From Georhizobium profundi (lineage in GTDB: Bacteria > Pseudomonadota > Alphaproteobacteria > Rhizobiales > Rhizobiaceae): DNA of 64,000 bases. The notes under the pieces are model-generated. The model was given only the letters and a program-made list of their open reading frames with translations. It was not told the origin of the DNA and did not search any database. The translations under genes were made by a program, and so were the position numbers. Below are positions 17,170-26,966 of this stretch, piece after piece. Within the stretch, counting starts at the first letter, position 1. Each line of letters starts with the position of its first letter. The stretch covers positions 2,504,001 to 2,568,000 of the forward strand of contig NZ_CP032509.1 of assembly GCF_003952725.1 (NCBI RefSeq), given 5' to 3'.

Positions 17170-19232
17170 TGGGTGGCATGAGTTCGAAGCGCTACGTGAT
17201 CGGCGTCGATGTCGGCGGTACCTTCACCGATATTTTCGTTTACGACCAGATTGCGCACACCGTGCAGACGACGAAGATTCCGTCGACGCGTGGCGACCAG
17301 TCGCGCGGTTTCGCCGAAGGCATCGCGCGCATCGTGCCGGACTTCTCCGAAATCGCGACCGTCGTTCACGGCACCACTGTCGGCACCAACGCGCTTCTGG
17401 AACGTAAGGGTGCGCGCACGGGCATCATCACCACGCGCGGCTTCCGCGACATCCTCGAGATGCGCCGCCGCGATCGTCCGACGACCTGGGGCTTGTGGGG
17501 CCGGTACCAGCCCGTCATCAGCCGCGAGGACCGCGTCGAGGTTTCCGAGCGCGTGCTCGCGGACGGAACCGTGCGCGAGGCGGTCAACGACGATGAAGTC
17601 CGCCAGCAGGCCGAGGCGCTGAAGGCCGCTGGCTGCGAAGCCGTCTGCGTCTTCTTCGTCAACGGCTATGCCAATGACGCCAACGAGCGCCAGGCTGTCG
17701 AGACCGTGCGCGCCGTCTGGCCCAACGGATACGTCACGGCGGCGACTGAGATCGTGCCGGAAATCCGCGAATTCGAGCGGCTCTCGACCGCTGCGCTCAA
17801 CGCCTATCTGCAGCCGGTGGTGTCGTCCTATCTCGATCGACTCGAGAAGACGCTGAAGGAGCGTGGCTTTGCCGGCGACATTCTGATCGTGCAGTCGAAT
17901 GGCGGTGTGATGGCGATCGATACCGCCAAGCGCTTCCCCGTGCGCACCGCGCTCTCCGGCCCTGCCGCCGGCGTCATGGCCGCGCAGGCGATCGCGCAGG
18001 CGGCAGGCTTTGCCAATGTGATCACCTGCGACATGGGCGGCACCTCCTTCGACGTGTCGCTTGTGGCGGCTGGCGAAAGCGCGTTGTCGGCGCAGACGTC
18101 GATCGACTTCGGGCTCGTCGTGCGCACGCCGATGATCGAAATCTCCACCATTGGTGCCGGCGGCGGGTCGATCGCCGGCATCGACAATGGCGGCATTCTG
18201 CAGGTCGGGCCGGAATCGGCGGGCTCCGATCCCGGACCGGTGTGCTACGGGCTCGGTAACGACCGCCCAACGGTGACGGATGCTAACGTCGTGCTCGGGC
18301 GCATCAATGCCGAGCGTCCGATCGGCGGCAAGCTCGCGCGCCTCGACGTCGATGCGGCGCGCCATGCGATCGCCACCCACGTCGCCGACCCGCTCGGGAT
18401 CACCGTCGAAGATGCGGCGGAGGCGATCCTGAAGATCGCGAACGCCAAGATGGCCGGTGCGATCCGATTGGTCTCGATCGAACGTGGCCATGACCCAGCC
18501 GAGTTTTCCGCCATGCCCTTCGGCGGCGGTGGTTCGCTGCACACAGGCGCGCTCATCAAAGAAGTGGGGCTCAAATCCGCGCTCGTCCCGCGCTTCCCCG
18601 GCGTCACATCCGCACTTGGATGCGTGGTCGCCGACATGCGCCATGACCGTGTGCAGACCGTGAACCGCCTGCTCGACGGCCTCGACGCAGGTGCCTTGGG
18701 CGAAGAGATGGTGCGCGTTGCCGATGAGACGGCCTTGCTTCTCGATCAGGCGGGCGTCGCTTTCGAACGCGTGGACCGGATCTACGAGCTCGACATGCTC
18801 TATCTCGGCCAGACGCATACGGTTTCGGTGCCGCTCGACATTCCCGTCGCCGGTCTGACTGGAGACGGCGTGCGAACTGCCTTCGAAGACGCGTACCGGA
18901 CAACCTTCGGACGTCTGCTCGACGGTATCCCGATGCGCGTCATGAACTACCGCGTCGCCGTCATCGGCCGCAGGCCGGCCTTCGACATGGGGGCCTTCGC
19001 GCCGGTGACGGACCGGACTGCAGAACAATGTCGCACCGGATCGAGGCGCATCTATGCCGACGGCGCCTGGCATGATGCCGTGCTTTATGACCGTCATGCG
19101 TTGCCCGTCGGCGCGCGAGTCGAAGGCCCGGCGATCCTCGAACAGGCGGACACCACGATCTTCATCGATCCGGGGCTCAAGGGCACCGTCGATGCGTTCG
19201 GCAATGTCGTCATCGACAGGATGGCGGGCTGA
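17169..19232 (+). CDS. Hydantoinase A / oxoprolinase A-type subunit
   Basis: A 687-residue HyuA-family ATPase. The actin-like phosphate loop VDVGGTFTDIFVYD lies at about residues 13-26. VHGTTVGTNALLERKGARTG is the HyuA N-terminal block, and CDMGGTSFDVSLVAAGE and STIGAGGGSIA are second nucleotide-binding and active-site regions. It phosphorylates and activates the ring carbonyl while the B subunit completes hydrolysis. The start overlaps the HyuB stop by one base (TGATG); an ATG three codons downstream (17178) is also possible. Lengths and motifs are normal, so it should be active. The substrate class (lactam, imide, hydantoin) is not decided by sequence. Confidence 0.85.
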   Translation: MGGMSSKRYVIGVDVGGTFTDIFVYDQIAHTVQTTKIPSTRGDQSRGFAEGIARIVPDFSEIATVVHGTTVGTNALLERKGARTGIITTRGFRDILEMRRRDRPTTWGLWGRYQPVISREDRVEVSERVLADGTVREAVNDDEVRQQAEALKAAGCEAVCVFFVNGYANDANERQAVETVRAVWPNGYVTAATEIVPEIREFERLSTAALNAYLQPVVSSYLDRLEKTLKERGFAGDILIVQSNGGVMAIDTAKRFPVRTALSGPAAGVMAAQAIAQAAGFANVITCDMGGTSFDVSLVAAGESALSAQTSIDFGLVVRTPMIEISTIGAGGGSIAGIDNGGILQVGPESAGSDPGPVCYGLGNDRPTVTDANVVLGRINAERPIGGKLARLDVDAARHAIATHVADPLGITVEDAAEAILKIANAKMAGAIRLVSIERGHDPAEFSAMPFGGGGSLHTGALIKEVGLKSALVPRFPGVTSALGCVVADMRHDRVQTVNRLLDGLDAGALGEEMVRVADETALLLDQAGVAFERVDRIYELDMLYLGQTHTVSVPLDIPVAGLTGDGVRTAFEDAYRTTFGRLLDGIPMRVMNYRVAVIGRRPAFDMGAFAPVTDRTAEQCRTGSRRIYADGAWHDAVLYDRHALPVGARVEGPAILEQADTTIFIDPGLKGTVDAFGNVVIDRMAG

Positions 19233-19235
19233 GCC

Positions 19236-19850
19236 ATGGCTGGAGGCTCTGTTGATTTGGCGCGAACAGCGCTTCTGATCGTCGATCTCCAGAATGACTT
19301 CGTTCATCCCGATGGCGCCTATGGGCGCGCTGGGCAGACGGCGGAGATGATCGCGGCACTGCCCGGACGTCTTCGGCCGCTGGCCGAGGCGCTTCGGGGT
19401 CGCGGCGGCTTTGTCGTCTCGACGCAGTTTACGCTCGTGCCGGGTCGCGGCGGTGAGCCCATGATCTCGCCGCACCTGAAGGAACTGCGCCCGTTCCTTG
19501 CAAAAGGGGATTTCGAGCCGGGCAGCTGGGGACATCGTCTCGTCGATACGCTCCAGCCCGCTGACTTCGTCGTTGAGAAGGTCGCCTATTCGGCGTTCTT
19601 CCAGTCGCGGATGGAGTTCGTGCTGAAGAAGGCCGGGATCGACACGCTCTTCGTCTGCGGCATCGTGACCAATGGCGGCGTGGCGTCGACGGTCCGGGAC
19701 GCGCATGTTCGCGACTTCCGCACCTTCGTTTTGTCCGACGGCTGCGGGGCCTTCTCGCAGGCGACCCATGACAACGCCATCCGCGATCTCTCGACCGTCA
19801 CCAAGGCAATCACGGTCGCAGACGCTCTGGCGATGGTGACCGGCGCATGA
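19236..19850 (+). CDS. Isochorismatase-fold hydrolase lacking the usual Cys nucleophile
   Basis: A 204-residue protein of the isochorismatase/cysteine-hydrolase superfamily. Asp17 (LIVDLQNDF) and Lys115 (VEKVAYSAF) occupy the expected catalytic positions. In the block that normally reads TN-x-C-V, however, the sequence is GIVTNGGVASTVRDA, so the nucleophilic cysteine is Gly148. True isochorismatases (EntB, PhzD) also have Gly there and cleave a vinyl ether without a covalent intermediate, whereas nicotinamidase- or maleamate-type amidases need Cys. A simple amidase role is therefore doubtful. It lies 3 bases after hyuA and overlaps the flavoprotein gene by 4 bases. Confidence 0.8.
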   Translation: MAGGSVDLARTALLIVDLQNDFVHPDGAYGRAGQTAEMIAALPGRLRPLAEALRGRGGFVVSTQFTLVPGRGGEPMISPHLKELRPFLAKGDFEPGSWGHRLVDTLQPADFVVEKVAYSAFFQSRMEFVLKKAGIDTLFVCGIVTNGGVASTVRDAHVRDFRTFVLSDGCGAFSQATHDNAIRDLSTVTKAITVADALAMVTGA

Positions 19851-21259
19851 GCGCTATCCTGCCGGCAGCCGAGCTGCGAGCGGACGCCGCGATCGATGTG
19901 GCTGTCATCGGCGCTGGCGCCTGCGGCTTGGTGGCCGCCATGCGCGCAGCCGAAGCAGGCGCGGACGTGCTGGTGCTTGAGCGCGACGCCAAGCCCAGCG
20001 GATCGACCTCCATGTCCTCGGGCTTCATCCCGGCACCGGCAACGCGCTTCCAGCGCGCCATCGGGATTGACGACGACACGCCCGATCGCTTCGCGGCCGA
20101 CATTCAGTCCAAGACGAAGAACCGAGCCGACGCCGGCCTTGTCGAGACGGTTTCAAGCGCGATCGGTCCGGCGCTGGAATGGCTGGGCGACAGCCACGGC
20201 CTCGAATGGATCGTGCTCGACGACTTCCTTTATCCCGGGCACTCTCGCCACCGCATGCATACGGTACCGGAAAAGACGGGCGCCGCGCTGCTCCAGCGGC
20301 TCGCAACGGCCGCTGACGGCGCGGGCGTCATGGTCGCAAGCGGGGCGCATGTCATCGGGCTCTTTATCGAGGGCGATCGCATTTGCGGGCTCCGCATCGC
20401 GCGAGCCGACGGTCAGGAAGAGCACCTTGCATGCAATGCTCTGGTGCTCGCATGCAATGGCTTTGGCGGCAACGCCGAGATGGTGGCGCGCCATATCCCC
20501 GAAATGCGAGGGGCTCCTTATTACGGACACACTGGCAATCAGGGCGATGCGGTGCTCTGGGGGCAGGCGTTGGGCGCAGACATTCGAGATCTCTCCGGCT
20601 ATCAGGGCCACGGCTCGCTCGCTTACCCGCATCAGATCCTGATTTCCTGGGCGCTGATGATGGAGGGCGGAGTTCAGGTCAACGCAGAGGGCCGCCGCTT
20701 CTCCAACGAGCATGGGGGCTACTCGGAGCAGGCCGTCCACGTGCGCGCACAGCCGGGCGCTATGGCCTGGAACATCTACGACCAGCGCATCCATAACTTC
20801 GCGCAATCCTTCCCGGATTATCGCGATGCGATGGAGGCCGGTGCAATCCGGCAGGCGGCAGATATTACGGGTCTGGCACGCGTGATCGGCGTCGAAGCCG
20901 GCGCACTTTCGGATACATTCGAAGCCGTAGCCGCCTTTCAAGACGGGACAGCCGATGACACCCACGGCCGAGATTTTTCGACCAAGCCGGCGCTGGAAGC
21001 CCCTTATTTTGCGGTGAAGGTCACCGGCGCGCTTTTCCATACGCAAGGCGGATTGATGGTCGATTCCTCAGCCCGCGTGCTTTCGGTTTCAGGCATGCCA
21101 TTCGCCAATCTGTTCGCCGGCGGTGGAGCCGCCTGTGGCGTATCCGGTCCCGAGGTGTCCGGTTACCTCTCCGGCAACGGCCTCTTGACCGCCGTCGCCC
21201 TCGGCTACATCGCCGGCCGCGGCGCGGCGCAGGTGGCGCTGCCGCAGTCGAGCTCGTGA
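19847..21259 (+). CDS. FAD-dependent oxidoreductase, fumarate reductase flavoprotein type
   Basis: A 470-residue flavoprotein. The FAD-binding Rossmann motif DVAVIGAGACGLVAAMRAAE (about residues 17-36) continues to an acidic strand end VLVLERD. SGSTSMSSGFIPAP is the dehydrogenase-family active-site loop, and GALFHTQGGLMVDSSARVL near the C-terminus is typical of fumarate reductase / tricarballylate / ketosteroid dehydrogenases. It probably inserts or reduces a double bond next to a carboxylate in the pathway intermediate. It is cytoplasmic, with no export signal. It is the last gene of the island operon, joined to the preceding gene by an ATGA overlap. Confidence 0.82.
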   Translation: MSAILPAAELRADAAIDVAVIGAGACGLVAAMRAAEAGADVLVLERDAKPSGSTSMSSGFIPAPATRFQRAIGIDDDTPDRFAADIQSKTKNRADAGLVETVSSAIGPALEWLGDSHGLEWIVLDDFLYPGHSRHRMHTVPEKTGAALLQRLATAADGAGVMVASGAHVIGLFIEGDRICGLRIARADGQEEHLACNALVLACNGFGGNAEMVARHIPEMRGAPYYGHTGNQGDAVLWGQALGADIRDLSGYQGHGSLAYPHQILISWALMMEGGVQVNAEGRRFSNEHGGYSEQAVHVRAQPGAMAWNIYDQRIHNFAQSFPDYRDAMEAGAIRQAADITGLARVIGVEAGALSDTFEAVAAFQDGTADDTHGRDFSTKPALEAPYFAVKVTGALFHTQGGLMVDSSARVLSVSGMPFANLFAGGGAACGVSGPEVSGYLSGNGLLTAVALGYIAGRGAAQVALPQSSS

Positions 21260-21697
21260 AATTTGGCTCCTGAAATGGGTGATCGGTGAAGGAGCAAAGC
21301 GCTCGCGTCGCTTTCCACGATCCCATGCTCGTGAGATCCGCAGAACGGCAATTCGCCTTCTGCGGCGCTCAACCCCCGATAGAAGCCTGCTCGCAACCTC
21401 TACGACCGGCCACTCATTCGTTTGGCTTCAAGCTGCTGTCAGCCTTCGGCGTGAGACGCTGAAGATGCGAAGGACAACATTGGGGTCGCAAAATCTCTCG
21501 GATTTGCAACGAACTCTTCCCATGTTGCGTCGTGGTGCATGATCGCGCCGCGCGGTCAGCCGAACTCAGATGCGGGCAGATCTGCCGAGGTTGCGTGGTT
21601 CTTTGCTTCTTCAGACGGCGATGCGTCTGCTCTTTGACAAATGAAGCCCCTTCTCGGACGTCCGGTATGGCCCCGCTTTCCGGCCGTTCGACAAGAC
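21260..21697. other. Gene-free stretch after the catabolic operon
   Basis: About 440 bases without a recognisable gene. I see no strong intrinsic terminator after the flavoprotein gene. The stretch ends where the truncated metallophosphoesterase frame stops, so it is probably the right-hand junction of the island with decayed chromosomal sequence. Confidence 0.35.
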
Positions 21698-21871
21698 TTA
21701 CTCGAACGCCCGCGTCGCGTGCGCGACGTTCTCAGCTAGCCAGCGGACGCCGGTGGCAACGCCGCGGCAGAGGTCGCCTGCGATCACGCAGACGTCGGCG
21801 TCTGGAATGGCGAGCGGCTCTAGAAGCGGAGCCACCTCCAGGTGAAGGTTTGACAGGATCCAGATCTTCAT
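21698..21871 (-). pseudogene. Metallophosphoesterase 5' fragment
   Basis: From the ATG at 21871 the minus strand encodes MKIWILSNLHLEV, then ADVCVIAGDLCRGVATGVRW, the first two blocks of a calcineurin-like phosphoesterase. The frame stops after 57 residues, well short of the roughly 250 expected, and the GNHE block is missing. The usual SDLH is SNLH, so a metal-ligand Asp has also changed. The start overlaps the ancestral stop of the preceding protease frame (ATGA), showing that the two genes once formed an operon. Confidence 0.65.
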
Positions 21872-22339
21872 GGCGAGAGCTTCCCGCGCACTTGCTCGAC
21901 GGCCTTCTTGAAACTTAGTGCCTTCAAGCGGCCGGTCGCGGAGGATCGCGCCGACCATGCAGGACACCGCCTCCCGTTGTAGATCGATGAGACCGCGCGC
22001 CTCTTCATAGGCATTATGGAGCCGCTGATGGATTCGTTCCGCCAGGTCGGGGTTCCCGGTGAGGAGCGCCGTGCGGTAAGTGGCGGGCAGATGCAGCAGC
22101 GGCATCGAGGAGCTAAGGCCAAGAACCATCTCCATCTGCATTGCCAGATCGTTTGCCTGCGCCGAATCGCTGTAGTCCGGACCTCCTGCATAGGCGGAGA
22201 CCGACCCGAGCACGACTTCCTCGGCCGCCCAGCTGGCAAGCAAGATGATGAGTTCGGCGGTCAGCCTATGCTCGGTCATCTCGTCGTCTCTGTTGGGTAT
22301 CCATGTGAGACCGCAGCCCGCCTCATCGGCGTAAATCAC
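21868..22339 (-). pseudogene. M41 peptidase (FtsH-like) C-terminal fragment
   Basis: Residues after about 20 read MTEHRLTAELIILLASWAAE and then SVSAYAGGPDYSDSAQANDL, typical of the C-terminal M41 domain of FtsH-like AAA zinc proteases downstream of the HExxH site. HExxH and the whole AAA module are missing. Near 21920-21926 the natural continuation (ALSFKKAVEQVRGKLSP, ending at 21868) lies in another frame, so a one-base shift has occurred. The longest open frame reads on into the metallophosphoesterase fragment instead. It is a degraded remnant, apparently of a different protease from the ftsH fragment at the left end. Confidence 0.7.
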
Positions 22340-22841
22340 TTCCGAACTGAGGTCATGACCTAAGCGCTGCTTTGCTCTCTATTGTGCGAAGAGTCGCAGG
22401 ATATGTCAGCTGGAGAGACCCAGACTGCAGAGTGGCGGCCAGCAAAGCTTGCGGAATATTAGCCCAGCCGAGTCACTTTAGGCGGGGTCTTATACCTGGA
22501 GCGGGGTGTAGCGACGAGCTGGCCGAAGGGTGCCATAAATACTACCATAGAGTGACCAAGAACTGTGACTTAGAGCGTGTCTGTCTTCGGGACACAAGCA
22601 AGGTTGTCACGTCTGGTCCTGCGTAGGAATTTCAAGAGGTTCAGCAAGGTTTGGCGCCCTAAGTTGGCGCCATCGACGCACGCTAACCGCTCCAGCCGGT
22701 CGATTATTTCTCCTCGTATCGCTCTAGCAGCGATCCTGTGCTGCACCGTCGGCTTGAATTGCGCGTCGGTGATCGACACATAGGGCCAGACGCCGGAGCG
22801 GACATGCGGACGGTGCGGAGAGGGGCGTGGTTGAACCGCGC
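22340..22841. other. Gene-free stretch upstream of tuf
   Basis: About 500 bases in which no frame is convincing. A minus-strand frame from GTG 22779 to 22570 (69 residues, starting MSITDAQF) has an ordinary composition but no ribosome site or recognisable family. The region separates the protease remnants from the essential tuf-secE-nusG block. Confidence 0.35.
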
Positions 22842-22870
22842 TTGAACTTCCGGAATTTTCGTCCTAATAG
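22842..22870 (+). promoter_or_regulatory. Sigma-70-type promoter of the first tuf gene
   Basis: TTGAAC (22842-22847) and TAATAG (22865-22870) are separated by exactly 17 bases and lie 46 bases before the EF-Tu start codon. This is a good housekeeping -35/-10 pair for the tuf / tRNA-Trp / secE / nusG region. Confidence 0.55.
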
Positions 22871-22915
22871 CGCTCCAGCCCATCCCAACGAAGCTGATAA
22901 ATTGAGGAAAGCCGC

Positions 22916-24091
<1,176 letters not shown>

Positions 24092-24136
24092 TTGCAACGA
24101 TGACGATGCCGAAAGCTGCCGACGGCCATCAGGTTG

Positions 24137-24162
24137 CTGGAACGCGCGCAAGCGCGTTCCAG
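24137..24162 (+). terminator. Perfect hairpin after the first tuf gene
   Basis: CTGGAACGCGC and its exact complement GCGCGTTCCAG flank a GCAA tetraloop, 45 bases after the tuf stop. The stem is strong enough to stop or pause RNA polymerase or to protect the mRNA 3' end, but there is no T-run, so intrinsic termination is uncertain. Confidence 0.45.
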
Positions 24163-24165
24163 GGC

Positions 24166-24198
24166 GGCGCCGGCATCGTCGCTGCGATCACGGAATAA
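24166..24198 (+). repeat. Partial duplicate of the tuf 3' end
   Basis: These 33 bases encode [10 protein letters not shown] followed by TAA and match the last codons of tuf (24059-24091) except for a GCC/GCT change, GAG/GAA and the stop codon. The TAA matches the second tuf copy, not the adjacent one. It is a stray tuf tail, presumably left by recombination between the tuf copies. Confidence 0.8.
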
Positions 24199-24317
24199 CG
24201 CTTCCAAACAAGCTTTGGCGGGGACAATTCGCTCCGCTGAAGCATTTTCATCTTGCCGCGTTGGTCGCTCCAAGTTAGATCAGCGGCACGGCGAAGCGCT
24301 CAAGCGAGCGATCGTTT

Positions 24318-24393
<76 letters not shown>

Positions 24394-24563
24394 TTTCTGG
24401 CTGGTCGGCCGGCGCCTCTGGCGGCCCGGCCGGTTTGCTATTTTGACGCGCCGGACGGATTTCCTCTTGTGAATTTGGGAATCGGTCTTTATGTAGAACC
24501 TCTAGATCAACGGTGCGCGGAGCCGCCTTGTCGCTTTGCGTGCCGTAATCGTATGGGCAGTTC

Positions 24564-24764
24564 ATGGCTTCGAGAACCAATCCGATCACGTTCATCCAGC
24601 AGGTCCGCGCCGAAACGGCGAAGGTTACCTGGCCAAGCCGTCGCGAGACGCTGATCTCCACGATCATGGTTCTTATCATGGTGTTTGTGGCTTCGATCTT
24701 CTTCTTTGCCGCCGATCAGGCGTTGGGATGGATCATCGGGCTTATTCTGAACATCGGCGCCTAA
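24564..24764 (+). CDS. secE: Preprotein translocase subunit SecE
   Basis: A 66-residue single-spanning SecE, the short form lacking the two extra N-terminal helices of E. coli. The conserved cytoplasmic amphipathic segment is FIQQVRAETAKVTWPSRRET, and one membrane helix covers about residues 33-60. It clamps SecY (encoded at 51869) in the Sec channel. It sits between tRNA-Trp and nusG, as expected. Confidence 0.95.
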   Translation: MASRTNPITFIQQVRAETAKVTWPSRRETLISTIMVLIMVFVASIFFFAADQALGWIIGLILNIGA

Positions 24765-24790
24765 CCGTAGCTGCCCTCGGGAGAATTTGA

Positions 24791-25321
24791 ATGTCAGCGC
24801 GCTGGTATATCGTCCACGCATACTCGAATTTCGAGAAGAAGGTCGCCGAGTCGATCGAGGAGAAGGCGCGCCAGAAAGGCCTGTCGCATCTCTTTGAGAA
24901 AATCCTCGTGCCGACCGAGAAGGTCGTCGAAGTCCGTCGCGGCCGTAAAGTGGATGCAGAGCGCAAGTTCTTTCCAGGCTACGTTCTGGTGCGGGCTGAT
25001 CTGACCGACGAAGCCTATCACCTGATCAAGAACACGCCAAAGGTCTCCGGGTTCCTTGGTTCCGATTCGAAGCCGGTGCCGATCCCAGACTCTGAAGCTG
25101 AGCGCATCCTTTCTCAGGTTCAGGATGGCGTGGAGCGGCCGAAGCCTTCGATCTCGTTCGAGATCGGCGAGCAGATCCGCGTATCGGACGGTCCGTTCGC
25201 CTCGTTCAACGGCATCGTTCAGGATGTCGACGAAGAGCGTTCGCGCCTGAAGGTGGAAGTGTCGATCTTCGGCCGCGCAACGCCGGTCGAGCTCGAATAC
25301 AGTCAGGTTGAAAAGACCTGA
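24791..25321 (+). CDS. nusG: Transcription termination/antitermination protein NusG
   Basis: A 176-residue NusG. The NGN domain begins [19 protein letters not shown] and contains [20 protein letters not shown]. The C-terminal KOW domain (about residues 122-176) contains [20 protein letters not shown]. It binds RNA polymerase and links it to Rho or the ribosome. It lies 26 bases after secE; the ATG follows GGGAG. Confidence 0.95.
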   Translation: MSARWYIVHAYSNFEKKVAESIEEKARQKGLSHLFEKILVPTEKVVEVRRGRKVDAERKFFPGYVLVRADLTDEAYHLIKNTPKVSGFLGSDSKPVPIPDSEAERILSQVQDGVERPKPSISFEIGEQIRVSDGPFASFNGIVQDVDEERSRLKVEVSIFGRATPVELEYSQVEKT

Positions 25322-25327
25322 TTGCTG

Positions 25328-25350
25328 GATCGGTCCCTCAGGGGCCGGTC
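25328..25350 (+). promoter_or_regulatory. Hairpin between nusG and rplK
   Basis: GATCGGTCCC and GGGGCCGGTC pair over 10 positions (two G-U) around a TCA loop, just after the nusG stop. No T-run follows, so it may be a processing or attenuation hairpin of the rplKA transcript leader rather than a full terminator. Confidence 0.35.
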
Positions 25351-25475
25351 ACCAGCGTGGGAGATCTTCCGGGTGAGCCAATCCGGGGTCGGATCGCACC
25401 ACGCAAACGCAGCCGCCGGTTCGCCGGCACATTGAGGCCGGATTTCCGGTCTATAATTGGAAAAGGCAGAGAGTA

Positions 25476-25904
25476 ATGGCTAAGAAAGTTGCAGGCCAGC
25501 TCAAGTTGCAGGTATCCGCGGGGTCGGCAAATCCGTCGCCGCCGATCGGTCCTGCACTTGGTCAGCGTGGCATCAACATCATGGAATTCTGCAAGGCGTT
25601 CAATGCCGCCACGCAGGAAATGGAAAAGGGCATGCCGATCCCGGTCGTCATCACCTATTTCCAGGACAAGTCGTTCAACTTCCAGATGAAGCAGCCGCCC
25701 GTCAGCTACTTCCTCAAGAAAGAAGCCAAGCTGAAGTCCGGCTCGAAGACTCCTGGCAAGGAAGTTGCTGGCAAGATCTCGCGCGACAAGATCCGCACCA
25801 TCGCTGAAGCGAAGATGAAGGATCTGAACGCTGCCGACGTCGAAGGCGCAATGCGCATGGTCGAGGGCTCTGCCCGCTCCATGGGCCTGGAAGTGACGGA
25901 ATAA
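25476..25904 (+). CDS. rplK: 50S ribosomal protein L11
   Basis: A 142-residue L11 with the conserved Pro-rich N-terminal linker [20 protein letters not shown] (about residues 23-42) and a C-terminal rRNA-binding domain. It forms the GTPase-associated centre and is needed for RelA sensing of uncharged tRNA. It lies 4 bases before rplA, the classic L11 operon, in which L1 represses its own translation. Confidence 0.96.
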   Translation: MAKKVAGQLKLQVSAGSANPSPPIGPALGQRGINIMEFCKAFNAATQEMEKGMPIPVVITYFQDKSFNFQMKQPPVSYFLKKEAKLKSGSKTPGKEVAGKISRDKIRTIAEAKMKDLNAADVEGAMRMVEGSARSMGLEVTE

Positions 25905-25908
25905 GATC

Positions 25909-26607
25909 ATGGCCAAGATTGCAAAGCGCGTAGAAAAGAGCCGTGAAGGCATCGATCGCAACAAGCTCTACGACCTCTCCGAGGCCGTCAGCATGATCCG
26001 CGAGCGTTCCGCCACGAAGTTCGATGAAACGATCGAAGTCGCCATGAACCTCGGCGTCGACCCGCGCCACGCCGACCAGATGGTCCGTGGCGTGGTCAAC
26101 CTGCCGAACGGCACGGGCCGTACGGTTCGCGTTGCCGTGTTCGCACGTGGTGACAAGGCTGAAGAGGCCAAGGCAGCCGGTGCCGACATCGTCGGCGCCG
26201 AAGACCTGGTCGAAGCAGTGCAGGGCGGTCAGATCGATTTCGACCGCTGCATCGCGACGCCGGACATGATGGGCCTCGTCGGCCGTCTCGGTAAGGTGCT
26301 CGGCCCGCGCGGCCTGATGCCGAACCCGCGTGTCGGTACCGTCACGCCGGACGTCACTGCTGCCGTCAAGGCTTCCAAGGGCGGCGCCGTCGAGTTCCGC
26401 GTCGAGAAGGCTGGCATCGTGCATGCCGGCGTTGGCAAGGTTTCCTTCGATGCGAAGGCGATCGAAGAGAACATCCGCGCCTTCGCCGATGCGGTCATCA
26501 AGGCAAAGCCGTCGGGTGCCAAGGGCAACTACGTCAAGCGCGTGGCGATTTCCTCGACCATGGGCCCTGGCGTCAAGATCGACCCGTCGACCCTTTCCGC
26601 CGCCTAA
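25909..26607 (+). CDS. rplA: 50S ribosomal protein L1
   Basis: A 232-residue L1 with the signature [20 protein letters not shown] (about residues 124-143) and the domain-I ends typical of the family. It builds the mobile L1 stalk near the E site and, in other bacteria, represses the rplKA mRNA. It is followed by a 359-base leader before rplJ. Confidence 0.96.
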   Translation: MAKIAKRVEKSREGIDRNKLYDLSEAVSMIRERSATKFDETIEVAMNLGVDPRHADQMVRGVVNLPNGTGRTVRVAVFARGDKAEEAKAAGADIVGAEDLVEAVQGGQIDFDRCIATPDMMGLVGRLGKVLGPRGLMPNPRVGTVTPDVTAAVKASKGGAVEFRVEKAGIVHAGVGKVSFDAKAIEENIRAFADAVIKAKPSGAKGNYVKRVAISSTMGPGVKIDPSTLSAA

Positions 26608-26966
26608 GGCGCGCGCAGATTATCGCGGCCTGCCTCAAGGGGCAGGCGGCATGAACCGATTTCCGGCCTTCGGGCCGGAAGTTGCCGGGGATTTCGGTTC
26701 CCGGCATTCCTGTCCGAGATTGCAGGTGGGCAACCTTAATCCCACACGGCCTGCATGAGACGGGTAAGACCCGGATTTGGCGGCTTTGATGCCGTTTCTT
26801 GCGGTTCGAACCTCGATTGCCTTGCGCCCGCCGGTCCCGGCGACGTGTAAGGGGGCAGGATCCTCAAGCGTCGCTTGGAGATCTTTCTGACGAACGGTCC
26901 CCTTGCGGCAAAGGCAAACCGACTGTGGTTGGCGCGAATGCCAGTCCGGTCTGCTGGAGAAAGACA
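26608..26966 (+). promoter_or_regulatory. Leader region of rplJL (L10 leader candidate)
   Basis: This 359-base untranslated stretch between rplA and rplJ contains several GC-rich inverted repeats, such as CCGGCCTTCGGGCCGG near 26663. It occupies the place of the L10-leader RNA, where the L10(L12)4 complex binds and represses rplJ translation. No credible gene lies inside. A promoter for rplJL-rpoBC may also be here, but I cannot pick its boxes. Confidence 0.5.

Noticed and set aside
22570..22779. A 69-residue minus-strand frame from a GTG
   Set aside because: No Shine-Dalgarno sequence, no recognised family, and a poor start in a region full of gene fragments; kept only as a remark in the gap entry.
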